From the NCBI RefSeq assembly GCF_900110375.1, contig NZ_FODN01000009.1, positions 122,543 through 166,598 on the forward strand: a stretch of DNA of 44,056 bases, read 5' to 3'. Every line of letters starts with the position of its first letter. Position 1 is the stretch's first letter. Source of the stretch: Flavobacterium sinopsychrotolerans (GTDB lineage: Bacteria > Bacteroidota > Bacteroidia > Flavobacteriales > Flavobacteriaceae). Below are positions 16,506 through 25,378 of this stretch, piece after piece. The notes under the pieces were generated by a model. The model saw only the letters and a program-made list of their open reading frames with translations, was not told the DNA's origin and did no database searches. The position numbers and the translations under genes are program-made.

Positions 16506-17797
16506 AAATAGATAAGTCATTATGCTTATTATATAATTATTTTAATTATTCTGATTATAAAAACAGAGAATATTATGATTTAATTCGGTATGTATTGGAT
16601 CAAAAAATATATCATTATGGTAATAATTTCAAACATCCACATGAAAGACATGTGTTTGGATATGAAAATGTTAAAATTATAATATTAAGAAAGGGATATG
16701 ATTTATTTGTTAAGGTAAATTCTATTTTTTCGAAAAAATCTGAGAAAATAAAGATATGGAGTAGTGCGTATTTTGATTTGCCTGAAAAAATAAATAATGA
16801 AACATATTACATATCAAGACCACCTTGGAATTATTCTAAAAAAAAAAATGATTTATATAATTATGATTTATACAAAAAAGTAAAAAAAGTACAAGTTAAA
16901 TTAGATCTCGGAAATGTTAATGAATTAATTCAACAAAGTTTTTTTGAAGAAATAGATAGCTTAAAAGCATACATAAAACAGTATGTTTTAAACGAAGATA
17001 TCAAAGCTGTTTTTCTTGCAAATGATTTAGGTTTTTTCGATAAATTAATAATCCAAATTTTTAAAGAAATCAATAGACCTTCTTTTTTATTAATTCATGG
17101 ATTACCTGGAATTTATGGAAGTATTGATAATAATAGAACAGATTATTTAGTTGTTTGGGGTGAAGCTATTAAACAAAATTATATAGATGTTGGTTTAAAC
17201 CCTAATAAAATTATTGTAAATGGGCATCCAAAATATGATATAAAAACAGATCGTCATTTGAAATTTGAATTTGATGATATTTTAGTTCTGCCAAAATCAA
17301 TGCCTGGTGCTCCAATGGGAGACCAATATGCATTAAGTGATAGGGGTAATTGCATCTATTATATGTTAAGTATTCAAAATGTATTGAAAAAATTTGGAGT
17401 TTCAAAAGTAAGATTTCGTCCTCATCCTAGTGAAGATTCAAAGTGGTATTTAAAATATCTGGATAATGGTTTTTTTATCCGGGATACAGATTCCTTAGAT
17501 ATATCATTAAAAAGAAGTTCTCTTGTTATAGGACCAACTTCTACAGTATTTTTAGAAAGTTTATTTTACGGTACTAATTATGTGGTTTTTGAACCTCGGT
17601 TAGAAAATGAAAATGGACTAGATAATTTACCTGTAATTCCACCTTTCAATGGTAATAATCAAAAAGTTCCTTCTGCAAAAACCGATGAAGAACTTTTCGT
17701 AATATTAAAAAATAAGCAAAAAGTTGATTTGTCTATTTTGAGTGAATATATTGAATCGAGTTTTAATCCTGATTTAGTTTTGGAAAAAATAAAGTGA
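16502..17797 (+). CDS. GT-B glycosyltransferase-like protein, candidate pseudaminyl transferase
   Basis: A 431-residue protein I do not recognise by name. The C-terminal half has features of GT-B enzymes that use CMP-linked acids: LLIHGLPG (197-203), DYLVVWGEAIKQNY (214-227), VNGHPKYD (239-246), RFRPHPSED (304-312) and GPTSTVFLE (344-352). An HP motif and a following Ser/Thr pair are shared by several sialyltransferase families. The 4-base overlap with pseI makes transfer of the CMP-nonulosonate a natural role. The gene is very AT-rich (near 25% G+C by eye in places). An alternative is a CDP-glycerol or capsule-type phosphotransferase, which shares parts of this fold. Confidence 0.6.
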   Translation: MKIDKSLCLLYNYFNYSDYKNREYYDLIRYVLDQKIYHYGNNFKHPHERHVFGYENVKIIILRKGYDLFVKVNSIFSKKSEKIKIWSSAYFDLPEKINNETYYISRPPWNYSKKKNDLYNYDLYKKVKKVQVKLDLGNVNELIQQSFFEEIDSLKAYIKQYVLNEDIKAVFLANDLGFFDKLIIQIFKEINRPSFLLIHGLPGIYGSIDNNRTDYLVVWGEAIKQNYIDVGLNPNKIIVNGHPKYDIKTDRHLKFEFDDILVLPKSMPGAPMGDQYALSDRGNCIYYMLSIQNVLKKFGVSKVRFRPHPSEDSKWYLKYLDNGFFIRDTDSLDISLKRSSLVIGPTSTVFLESLFYGTNYVVFEPRLENENGLDNLPVIPPFNGNNQKVPSAKTDEELFVILKNKQKVDLSILSEYIESSFNPDLVLEKIK

Positions 17798-17815
17798 TTT
17801 TATGAATTACAGATT

Positions 17816-18370
17816 ATGAAAATTAAAAACATATTATATTGGTTATTACAGTTGTTTCCCACGGTTTTAGGTGGTAATTTTCTCAGACAATTGGTTTATA
17901 AAAAATTTTTTTTGCATGCTAATTTTATAATACCTGAAAAGGTTTTTTTGTTAGGAATAAAGAATATAAGTTTAGGTCATTTTTTCAGGGTCTGTCCTAA
18001 TTGTAAATTGATGTCATTAGAAAATGGAAAAATAATAATAGGAGATAATTTTTTTGCCAATTATAACATGTTTATTTTAGCTAAATATAAATCAATAACT
18101 ATTGGTAATGATGTTAGTATCGGACCAGATGTGATGATAATTAATACTAATCATTCCATGGCTAAGCAAACATTAATTAGAGAACAGGAGGAGACTGCTA
18201 AAGATATATTAATTGGCAATGATGTTTGGATTGGGGGAAAAGCGATTATTCTTCCTGGTGTAACTATAGGAGACGGGGCAGTTATAGCTGCTGGTGCAGT
18301 GGTAACTAAAGATGTTATGCCGTTTACTGTTGTTGGAGGTAACCCCGCAAAGTTTATAAAAGGTAGATAA
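17816..18370 (+). CDS. Left-handed beta-helix O-acyltransferase
   Basis: A 184-residue hexapeptide-repeat acyltransferase of the maltose/galactoside O-acetyltransferase type. Hexapeptide turns start near IGDNFFANYNMFI and continue through ITIGNDVSIGPDVMI, ILIGNDVWIGGKAII and VTIGDGAVIAAGAVV; the C-terminal GGNPAKFIKGR is diagnostic. INTNHSMAKQ contains the likely catalytic histidine. It probably O-acetylates a sugar of the repeat unit. It could also supply a PglD-like N-acetylation, but the sequence is closer to the O-acetyltransferases. Confidence 0.83.
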   Translation: MKIKNILYWLLQLFPTVLGGNFLRQLVYKKFFLHANFIIPEKVFLLGIKNISLGHFFRVCPNCKLMSLENGKIIIGDNFFANYNMFILAKYKSITIGNDVSIGPDVMIINTNHSMAKQTLIREQEETAKDILIGNDVWIGGKAIILPGVTIGDGAVIAAGAVVTKDVMPFTVVGGNPAKFIKGR

Positions 18371-19049
18371 GATTTATAAATAAATATACTAATATGTTAG
18401 ATTTCTAAATACAATAACATTAATAAATGGATTCCTTTGAATAAATCTAGTTTTTATATAACAACAAACTCTTTTGGAATTTTATCAGGGTTTCTCTTTA
18501 TATTGCTTGATGTATGTAGATTTACATCAAATCCTATTTTTTGATAGAGCATATGCCATATTCGTAAACTGGGAAGTTTTCTTTTCATATGCCTATTTAG
18601 GTTTTTTGAGGTTGTGTCAAAAATATGCAGTAAAGTATTTTGTTTAGAAGAATTTGCAGAGTGAAATGAGAGTTGATGCTTTTTACTTTTTATTTTAGCT
18701 ATATTAATAATAAAATCGATTTTTAAAAATGATTTGATAATTCTAATACACTAAAAAAAATTATTCTTATCATTTTCTCTGCTAGTATTATTATACAATA
18801 ATTGAAAGTATCGTTTTATTCTATTAGAATTGAAGACTATATTTTTCATAGTATTGAAATAATATTTTATCAATTAGTTTTTTGTCAGTAAAACAAGTTA
18901 TGATTTTGTTGGTTATTTTCTGACAACCCAAGTTATGTCTTTTTGTTCGGTTTTGATTTGTGTTTCTAATTGTATAGAAATATGATTGTCAAATATTACC
19001 CTTATTGATTTTTTTTTCGATTATCAACCCAGTAAAATAAGTTAAAACG
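18371..19049. other. 680-base AT-rich gap holding a broken minus-strand ORF
   Basis: No intact gene. About 400 bases of it are occupied by the broken ORF described at 18454-18849. The remainder before wzx (18850-19049) has no ORF, hairpin terminator or recognised repeat. It is the longest non-repeat gap within the operon core. Confidence 0.7.
18454..18849 (-). pseudogene. Broken minus-strand ORF with one in-frame stop, unrecognised
   Basis: On the minus strand an ATG at 18849-18847 opens 32 codons (MKNIVFNSNRIKRYFQLLYN...) to a TAG at 18753-18751. The same frame then runs 98 further codons to a TAA at 18456-18454, ending ...NIKRNPDKIPKEFVVI. One stop in 131 codons is far fewer than expected by chance in DNA this AT-rich; my rough estimate for a 98-codon run here is about 1-2%. 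The residues look protein-like (LPSLRIWHMLYQKIGFDVNL). I do not recognise the family. It is the only coding signal on the minus strand and may be the relic of a gene from an earlier version of the locus. Confidence 0.45.
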
Positions 19050-20588
19050 TTGCAACAATCCTATACAAAAAATTATCTCAAAATCTATCTCTGGCAAGGT
19101 GTTTCGCTAGTTTTGAATTTCCTTTCCATGTTTGTGGTAATTCCGTATCTTACTTCGGATCCTATCACTTATGGAATTTATTCTGTATGTATTTCTTTTT
19201 CTATATTTCTTTCTTATGCAGATCTGGGATTTATGGGAGCAGGTCAAAAATATGCAGCTGAATATTTTGCAAAAGGAGATAAAGTTGAGGAGGTAAAAGT
19301 GATTGGGTTTACTAACTTTATTTTATTAATTTTCCTTTTATTGTTTTCTATAGTTTTTTTTGTTTTAAGTCAGCAACCAGAGTTGTTGGTCAAAGGAATT
19401 GAGACTGCCAATCAGGAATATGTGGCTTCCTCATTAATACTAATTTTGGCTATTTTTACTCCTACAACTTTGCTTCAGCGATTGTTGCAAATGATATTTG
19501 GTATCCGAATGGAGGATTTCATCGTTCAGCGTGCCAATATTATAGGTAGTGTTTTTAAAATACTATCTGTTTTGTGGTTTTTCAGAGCAGGAAAGTATGA
19601 TATTGTTGGCTATTTTTTGTTTACGCAAATTATAAATTTCATAGCAGCATTAATCACCTTGCTAATTGCCCGAAAGAGATACAATTATAATTTCAGAGAT
19701 TTATTTCGTTCCATTTATTTTAATAAAGCGGTATTTGAAAAGACAAAAGGATTGGCTTTTGCCAGTTTGTTTATAACTATTTCATGGATACTGTATTACG
19801 AACTAGATTCAATAGCAATAGGTAAATTTTTAGGAGCTAATCAAGTTGCGATTTACGCCATAGGATTAACGGTAATTACTTTTTTCCGAAGCATATTGGG
19901 AATTCTTTTTTCTCCTTTCAATGTTCGTTTTAATCATTTTATAGGCATTGGAGATGAAACAGCGTTAAAATCGTTCTATATCCAAATCGTTACTATTTTA
20001 GCGCCTGTAGTTGTTTTTCCTATAATCTCGATAGCGATTTTAGCACAACCCATAATACTTACATGGGTAGGGGAAGAATATATTGCCTCTGTAGCAATAA
20101 TCCAGTTTTTGGTTTTCTGTAACATTTTTGCGTTTTTTACTTATCCAACTAATTTTATGTTAGTTGCCAAAGAAAAACAAAAAACATTGTATTTAGTTAA
20201 TACTTTAATGCCCTTTGTTTTCTGGAGTGGAATTGCTGTCAGTATTGGAGTATGGGGGGTAAAGTCATTTGCTGTTTTTAAATTGGTAACATTTGTATTG
20301 TCTGCAATCATTTTATATAGATTAATGATTAGTTATCTGAAGTTAAATTTAATGAATTCATTAAAAAAGATTTTTGTACCCATGCTTTTGCCTATCTTTT
20401 TTTTAATTTCAGTACTTTTTACAATTAGAGATTTTTTGCCAAAAGAAAAGTCGAAAATAAATTTGTTGATTGTTGCTATAGCGGCAGGGTTCTTTATTGT
20501 TATTACTTTTATTATTCAGTATTTTTCATCTGAAAATTGGAGAAATCAAGTAAAAAAAATATTAAAACTAAAAATAAATGAAAATTAA
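19050..20588 (+). CDS. wzx: Wzx-type O-antigen flippase
   Basis: Integral membrane protein of the MOP/polysaccharide transporter superfamily that moves the undecaprenyl-linked repeat unit across the inner membrane. 512 residues with about 12-14 predicted helices; the first begins at residue 13 (YLWQGVSLVLNFLSMFVVIPYL, given in part) and the typical YGIYSVCISF and MGAGQKYAAEYF segments follow. The start is TTG: the frame has a stop at 19038-19040, the next in-frame ATG lies inside the first helix, so TTG 19050 is essentially forced. The methyltransferase gene overlaps the end by 11 bases. Confidence 0.9.
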   Translation: MQQSYTKNYLKIYLWQGVSLVLNFLSMFVVIPYLTSDPITYGIYSVCISFSIFLSYADLGFMGAGQKYAAEYFAKGDKVEEVKVIGFTNFILLIFLLLFSIVFFVLSQQPELLVKGIETANQEYVASSLILILAIFTPTTLLQRLLQMIFGIRMEDFIVQRANIIGSVFKILSVLWFFRAGKYDIVGYFLFTQIINFIAALITLLIARKRYNYNFRDLFRSIYFNKAVFEKTKGLAFASLFITISWILYYELDSIAIGKFLGANQVAIYAIGLTVITFFRSILGILFSPFNVRFNHFIGIGDETALKSFYIQIVTILAPVVVFPIISIAILAQPIILTWVGEEYIASVAIIQFLVFCNIFAFFTYPTNFMLVAKEKQKTLYLVNTLMPFVFWSGIAVSIGVWGVKSFAVFKLVTFVLSAIILYRLMISYLKLNLMNSLKKIFVPMLLPIFFLISVLFTIRDFLPKEKSKINLLIVAIAAGFFIVITFIIQYFSSENWRNQVKKILKLKINEN

Positions 20589-21108
20589 CATAGGCTGTGG
20601 AGGGCAGGTAAAAGAAGGTTTTATAGGGATTGATATTTTACAATTTCCAGGAGTTGATATTGTTCATGATTTGAACGTGTTTCCTTATCCATTTAAAGAT
20701 GATGAGATAGATGAAATATGGATGGATCAAGTTTTAGAACATCTCTCTGATCCATTAAAAGTAGTAGAGGAATTATATCGAATTTCTAAAAATGATGCTG
20801 CTATCACTATTGGGGTTCCCTATTTTAGAAGTTTTTATGCAACAATAGATCCAACGCACAAAAATTTCTTTGGCTTAAATTGGTTTAATTATTTCGACCC
20901 CAATCATTATATTTGTCAACGATATAAATATTCGGAAGCCCAATTTAACATAACAAAAATTGAGTTTGACAGAGAATTTATAAAAGCGGGATTTTTTCAT
21001 AAAAAGTTAGTTTCCTTTGCACAAAAACACCCTATGTTTTACGAATCAAAATTGTCCCATTTATTGCCATTGAACTCATTGACATTTTATTTAAAAGTAA
21101 TAAAGTAA
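20578..21108 (+). CDS. SAM-dependent methyltransferase (class I)
   Basis: 176 residues. MKINIGCGGQVKEGFIGID is a SAM-binding motif I at the very N-terminus, followed by DIVHDLNVFPYPF and the MDQVLEHLSDP / LYRISKND segments typical of the Methyltransf_11 group in polysaccharide loci. It overlaps wzx by 11 bases and ends one base before the next gene. It likely methylates a sugar hydroxyl; some related proteins assist glycosyltransferases. The acceptor is unknown. Confidence 0.78.
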   Translation: MKINIGCGGQVKEGFIGIDILQFPGVDIVHDLNVFPYPFKDDEIDEIWMDQVLEHLSDPLKVVEELYRISKNDAAITIGVPYFRSFYATIDPTHKNFFGLNWFNYFDPNHYICQRYKYSEAQFNITKIEFDREFIKAGFFHKKLVSFAQKHPMFYESKLSHLLPLNSLTFYLKVIK

Positions 21109-21109
21109 T

Positions 21110-22363
21110 ATGGGGGAAAAAAAAATATTTGTTTTTAGTGATTGCTACATTTATGGAGGCAGTGAGAAATTAATTGGGTTTTTATTAAAAAATGAAATAA
21201 TTACAGATAATTATACTCTTTTGTTTGCCTACAGAAAACATAAGGATTATGAAATAGGGTTGCAAAATGATGGTTTGTTGAATCGAAGCAGTAATTATCC
21301 CTTGGTTTTACTTTCAAACGAAACATTATTTCATAAAATTAATGATTTGACAATGCCTAAGTTTTTCAAATCACTATTTAAAGTGCCCTTCTATATTTTT
21401 GAAAAAGTTAACCTGTATTCGATATGGAATTTGATGATTTTTATTTTTATATTAAGTAAAACAAAACCAAGTTTAATTCATATTAATAATGGAGGATATC
21501 CAGGGGCAAAAAGTTGTAATATTTTAGTTTTAGCAAATTATTTGACTTTCAGAACCAAAATAATTTATCAGGTTAACAATCAAGCTCAAAAAAGTAAAAA
21601 TTTATTTGCCTATTATTTTGACAGATTTGTGGATAAAAGTGTTAGTTATTTTATTAATGCTTCCTTAAAAGCCAAAGAACAACTTGTAGTACAACGAAAG
21701 TTCGATGGCGAGAAAATATTGGTTATAGACAATTGTGTTCCATTGGTGAAACTAAAAAGGAGCAGAAGCCAAATCTGTGAAGAACTCAAAATACCTGATA
21801 ATAGTTTTATTATAACCCAAGTTGGTTTTCTTTCAGAAAGAAAAGGACAAAGATATTTGATTAACGCAGTGAGGTCATTAATAAATCAGCATCCCCTGCT
21901 CCAAGATAAATTAATTTTGTTGCTCATTGGAAATGGAGAAAATGCAGATTTATTGCAAAATCTTATTAATGAGTCCGGAGTAAATAAAAATGTTTTTCTT
22001 TTGGGATATAGAAATGATAGTGATGATTTTATAGCTGCTTGTGATGTTTTTGTTTTGCCTTCCATTAGTGATGAAGATATGCCTTTGGTCTTATTGACAG
22101 CCTTGGGACAAGGAAAGCCAATAATAGCAACTGATTTTGCCGGAATTTCCCAAGTTATACAATCGGGTAAAAACGGTATTTTGATAAAAAACAATTTAAA
22201 GACATTGGTGGAAGATTTAGTTATTCAAATATATACTATGTATTGTAATGAGATTTTAAGAAATAAACTATCGGCTAATGCCCAATTATCCTATCGGAAA
22301 TATACACCTGAAAATTATGGTTTGAAATTGAAAGCAATTTATGAAAGCGTTTATGCAAATTAA
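21110..22363 (+). CDS. Glycosyltransferase family 4
   Basis: A GT-B retaining-type glycosyltransferase of 417 residues. SDCYIYGGSEKLIGF near residue 10 is the N-terminal acceptor-domain motif; ITQVGFLSERKGQRYLINAV begins the C-terminal domain; LPSISDEDMPLVLLTALGQG (about residues 316-335) corresponds to the E-x7-E region. The second glutamate is replaced by threonine (EDMPLVLLT), a change found in some GT4 proteins. It overlaps the next gene by 23 bases. Confidence 0.87.
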   Translation: MGEKKIFVFSDCYIYGGSEKLIGFLLKNEIITDNYTLLFAYRKHKDYEIGLQNDGLLNRSSNYPLVLLSNETLFHKINDLTMPKFFKSLFKVPFYIFEKVNLYSIWNLMIFIFILSKTKPSLIHINNGGYPGAKSCNILVLANYLTFRTKIIYQVNNQAQKSKNLFAYYFDRFVDKSVSYFINASLKAKEQLVVQRKFDGEKILVIDNCVPLVKLKRSRSQICEELKIPDNSFIITQVGFLSERKGQRYLINAVRSLINQHPLLQDKLILLLIGNGENADLLQNLINESGVNKNVFLLGYRNDSDDFIAACDVFVLPSISDEDMPLVLLTALGQGKPIIATDFAGISQVIQSGKNGILIKNNLKTLVEDLVIQIYTMYCNEILRNKLSANAQLSYRKYTPENYGLKLKAIYESVYAN

Positions 22364-23288
22364 AGAAAACATACTATTGTTAGGAGGTAATGGATTTATT
22401 GGAAAGAATATCATTGCCTATTTTAAAAAGAACAATAGCTTCTTGAACTATCATATTATTGTTTTATCCAGAAAATTTCAACATAAAAGAGATGTGGATA
22501 TTTTTTATGAAGTTGGAGATTATGCTAATAAAGAAATTTTGGATGCACTATTCTCTAAATGGAATTTCACCAAGGTGTTTCATTGTGCAACTTCAACTAC
22601 TCCTTTATCATCTGGTAATAACATACTGAACGACATTAATGGTAATTTATTAGCAACTATCTGTTTATTGGATGTGATGAAAGAATATGGTTGTAATTAT
22701 ATTTTGTATTTATCGTCCGGAGGAGCTGTTTATGGTGAGAAACATTTGAATACAATTTCAGAGAAGGAAATATGTGATCCTGTTAGTTCTTATGGAGTTG
22801 TAAAATTGACCATTGAAAATTATTTACGTCTCTACCAAAAGCAGTACGGGATTAATTATTTAATTTTAAGGGTTGCGAATCCTTTTGGTAAATTTCACAC
22901 TTCCGAAAAGCAAGGGGTAATCAACATTGCCATTAGAAGGGCATTGAAAAACGAAATAATAGAAGTTTGGGGAGACGGTACACAGTCTAAGGATTATCTA
23001 TTTGTGGATGATTTGGTTAAAATCATTTTTAGGTTTTTAAAACAAGGAGTTGTTAACAAAACTATCAATGTAGGGTCCGGAGAAATCCATCAATTGAATA
23101 GGATTTTGAATACAATTAAAATATATTTGCCAATTTTAGAAGTTGATTATATAGCTTCAAAAATAACCGATGTAAAAGATTTCTGTTTGGATATTTCGTT
23201 AATGCAATCATTGCTTAATTTTGAATTTACGCAATTTGAAGAGGCGATAAGAAAAACAATTTTGTTCGAAAAAAAACGATTGAACTAA
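22341..23288 (+). CDS. NAD-dependent sugar epimerase/dehydratase (SDR)
   Basis: Extended SDR of 315 residues. The nucleotide-binding motif GGNGFIGKN starts near residue 15, SSGGAVYGE lies at 125-133 and the catalytic pair is Y151/K155 (SSYGVVKL). The WGDGTQSKDYLFVDDLV segment is typical of UDP-glucose/GlcNAc 4-epimerases and related enzymes, so UDP-sugar 4-epimerisation is the best guess. The first ATG overlaps the preceding GT4 gene by 23 bases; ATG 22353 (MQIKEN) is an equally plausible start. Confidence 0.82.
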   Translation: MKAFMQIKENILLLGGNGFIGKNIIAYFKKNNSFLNYHIIVLSRKFQHKRDVDIFYEVGDYANKEILDALFSKWNFTKVFHCATSTTPLSSGNNILNDINGNLLATICLLDVMKEYGCNYILYLSSGGAVYGEKHLNTISEKEICDPVSSYGVVKLTIENYLRLYQKQYGINYLILRVANPFGKFHTSEKQGVINIAIRRALKNEIIEVWGDGTQSKDYLFVDDLVKIIFRFLKQGVVNKTINVGSGEIHQLNRILNTIKIYLPILEVDYIASKITDVKDFCLDISLMQSLLNFEFTQFEEAIRKTILFEKKRLN

Positions 23289-23320
23289 ATGCAAACAGAT
23301 TATTTAAGAGTATAACCTAA

Positions 23321-24520
23321 ATGAAAGAAGAAAAGTATAATAAAATTGCTTTAATATTAGTCGTGCTAATAGGCTTTTTTATATTGGTGCATTCTCCATT
23401 TGTAGCGTCAATATATGTATCTGTTCTTATACGAGTACCTCTATTTTTATTTATAATTTTCTTTTCTCTTTTTACAGTAGTGTATAAGAGATATTTTGTA
23501 CGGTTTTATTTACCAATCATTCTTTTTTATATTTTTTCGGCTGTTTATTATATTTCTATAGGCTCAAATTTATCTGACGTTGTCTATTCTTTGTTGTATT
23601 TTTTTTTAGCGATTGTATTGTTGGTAAGTGTTAAAAGAAATACAAGTCTTAAACAGTTACTAATAAATTTTTATTTTATTTTGGTTTTGGTTCTTTCTAC
23701 TTTATCAATAATTTCATTCTTGGCATTCAATTTTGAATTAATTCCCTTTGAGTTAAAATCCGTTGGTGAAGGATTAGATGTGTATGTTTATTACCATAAT
23801 TATTTTTTGGGATATATCAATCCAAAGCTTTTCGAGTCTGGTGTGATCGGGAGGGTATGTGGTTTTATGTTTGAGCCTAGTTATCAAGGATGGTTTCTGT
23901 CAACTAATTTCTTCCTGGTTTCAAAATTTCTTGAGAAAAAATGGTATTTATTTATTTTTCAATTAATCGTTTTGTTGGGAGCATTAGCTTCTGTTTCAAC
24001 GATGAGTTGGGTTGTTTTTGTCATTGTCTTTGCTTCAATGTTGGGATTCAAAATAATGTCAATTTTAGGGTTAAAGGAAAAATCAGCGAATATTTTATAT
24101 GGATTGATGTTAATTGCAGGAATATTCGCAATGTTTACGGTAGTTAATCAGGATAAATTGTTAGAAATGTTAGGTCCTTCTTCCTCTGAAGATAGAACTG
24201 AAAGAGCCGATACGTCATTTCTTTATTTGGCTACTGCCTCTCCTAAAGAACTCGTTTTAGGAAGAGGACCTGGATTTATTGGCAAAAATAGCGATAAAGG
24301 AGAGTCAAACCCCATAATTAAATCGTTAGTCGAAAATGGGATAGTATCCACTATTGTTGTTTTGATTTTTGTTGTCTATTGTACGTATCGGTCTAAATAT
24401 TATATGATTGCTAATTTGTTGTGGCTGAACAGCGTTGTTGTTTTGTTTACTCCCTTATTTATTATTAATGTTTTGGTCTGTAGATGGATGGATGAAAGTA
24501 CAGAAGAAAATTTGGTTTAA
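23321..24520 (+). CDS. wzy: Wzy-like O-antigen polymerase
   Basis: A very hydrophobic 399-residue protein with about 10 membrane segments and one larger non-membrane region around residues 145-185 (containing FELKSVGEGLDVYVYYHNYF in part). GRVCGFMFEPSYQGWFLS is the kind of loop seen in O-antigen ligase/polymerase family members, and a hydrophilic loop near residues 285-330 (SSSEDRTERADTS, GRGPGFIGKNS) matches the Wzy_C/O-antigen polymerase pattern. Sequence conservation of Wzy is low, so the call rests on topology, these loops and its place in a locus that has Wzx and Wzz but no other polymerase. Confidence 0.8.
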   Translation: MKEEKYNKIALILVVLIGFFILVHSPFVASIYVSVLIRVPLFLFIIFFSLFTVVYKRYFVRFYLPIILFYIFSAVYYISIGSNLSDVVYSLLYFFLAIVLLVSVKRNTSLKQLLINFYFILVLVLSTLSIISFLAFNFELIPFELKSVGEGLDVYVYYHNYFLGYINPKLFESGVIGRVCGFMFEPSYQGWFLSTNFFLVSKFLEKKWYLFIFQLIVLLGALASVSTMSWVVFVIVFASMLGFKIMSILGLKEKSANILYGLMLIAGIFAMFTVVNQDKLLEMLGPSSSEDRTERADTSFLYLATASPKELVLGRGPGFIGKNSDKGESNPIIKSLVENGIVSTIVVLIFVVYCTYRSKYYMIANLLWLNSVVVLFTPLFIINVLVCRWMDESTEENLV

Positions 24521-24580
24521 ATCTTGAGCCATTTTGGCTTTAAATTTATAAGGTTAATTTTATAAAAAATAAATATAAGT

Positions 24581-25378
24581 ATGAAAGTAGTACTATTATG
24601 TGGAGGATATGGAACGCGAATCCGTGATGTCGCAGAAGATATACCAAAACCGATGATCCCAATTGGAGGTAAACCTATAATATGGCACATTATGAAAACA
24701 TATGCCTCATTTGGTTATACTGATTTTGTTTTATGTATGGGGTATAAAAGTGAAGTAATAAAAGATTTTTTTATCAATTATGAACTTCGTAGTGCCGATG
24801 TCACAATCAAATTAGGAAAAAAATCGGAACAAATTGTTTCAGAAACCAGCCATGATGAAGATGGATGGGAAATAACTCTTGCCGAAACTGGAATCAAAGC
24901 CATGACAGGTGCTCGTGTTAGGAGAATTAAAAAATACATTGGAGATGATTCTCATTTTATGTTAACCTATGGAGACGGTGTTGGAGATATAGATGTTGAA
25001 AAACTAGTTGCTTTTCATAAGTCGCATGGCAAAATGGTAACCTTGACAGGTGTTCGCCCTCCGGGTCGTTTTGGGGAATTAGGTATAGCAGAAGATGGTT
25101 CTACCATTACAGGTTTTAATGAAAAACCGCAGGCCAGTGGCGGACGCATTAATGGTGGTTATTTTGTATGTAATAGAGAATTCTTAGATGTACTTAGCGA
25201 TGCGGAAGATTTAGTCTTAGAACAAGAACCAATGAAAAAATTGGTAGAATTAGGCGAGTTGAAAGTTTTTGAACATGATGGTTTTTGGCAACCTATGGAT
25301 ACTTCGAGAGAATATTCATTGCTAAATGAACTATATAATAATAATCAAGCACCATGGGTAAAATGGGAGAAAAAGTAG
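24581..25378 (+). CDS. rfbF: Glucose-1-phosphate cytidylyltransferase
   Basis: Makes CDP-glucose from glucose-1-phosphate and CTP. The 265-residue protein carries LCGGYGTRIRDVAEDIPKPM (residues 5-24), the RfbF variant of the nucleotidyltransferase signature, plus LTYGDGVGDIDV (metal site), GVRPPGRFGELGI and FWQPMDTSREY. Length agrees with enterobacterial RfbF/DdhA. The dehydratase gene begins 25 bases before its stop, so the two are translationally coupled. Confidence 0.95.
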   Translation: MKVVLLCGGYGTRIRDVAEDIPKPMIPIGGKPIIWHIMKTYASFGYTDFVLCMGYKSEVIKDFFINYELRSADVTIKLGKKSEQIVSETSHDEDGWEITLAETGIKAMTGARVRRIKKYIGDDSHFMLTYGDGVGDIDVEKLVAFHKSHGKMVTLTGVRPPGRFGELGIAEDGSTITGFNEKPQASGGRINGGYFVCNREFLDVLSDAEDLVLEQEPMKKLVELGELKVFEHDGFWQPMDTSREYSLLNELYNNNQAPWVKWEKK

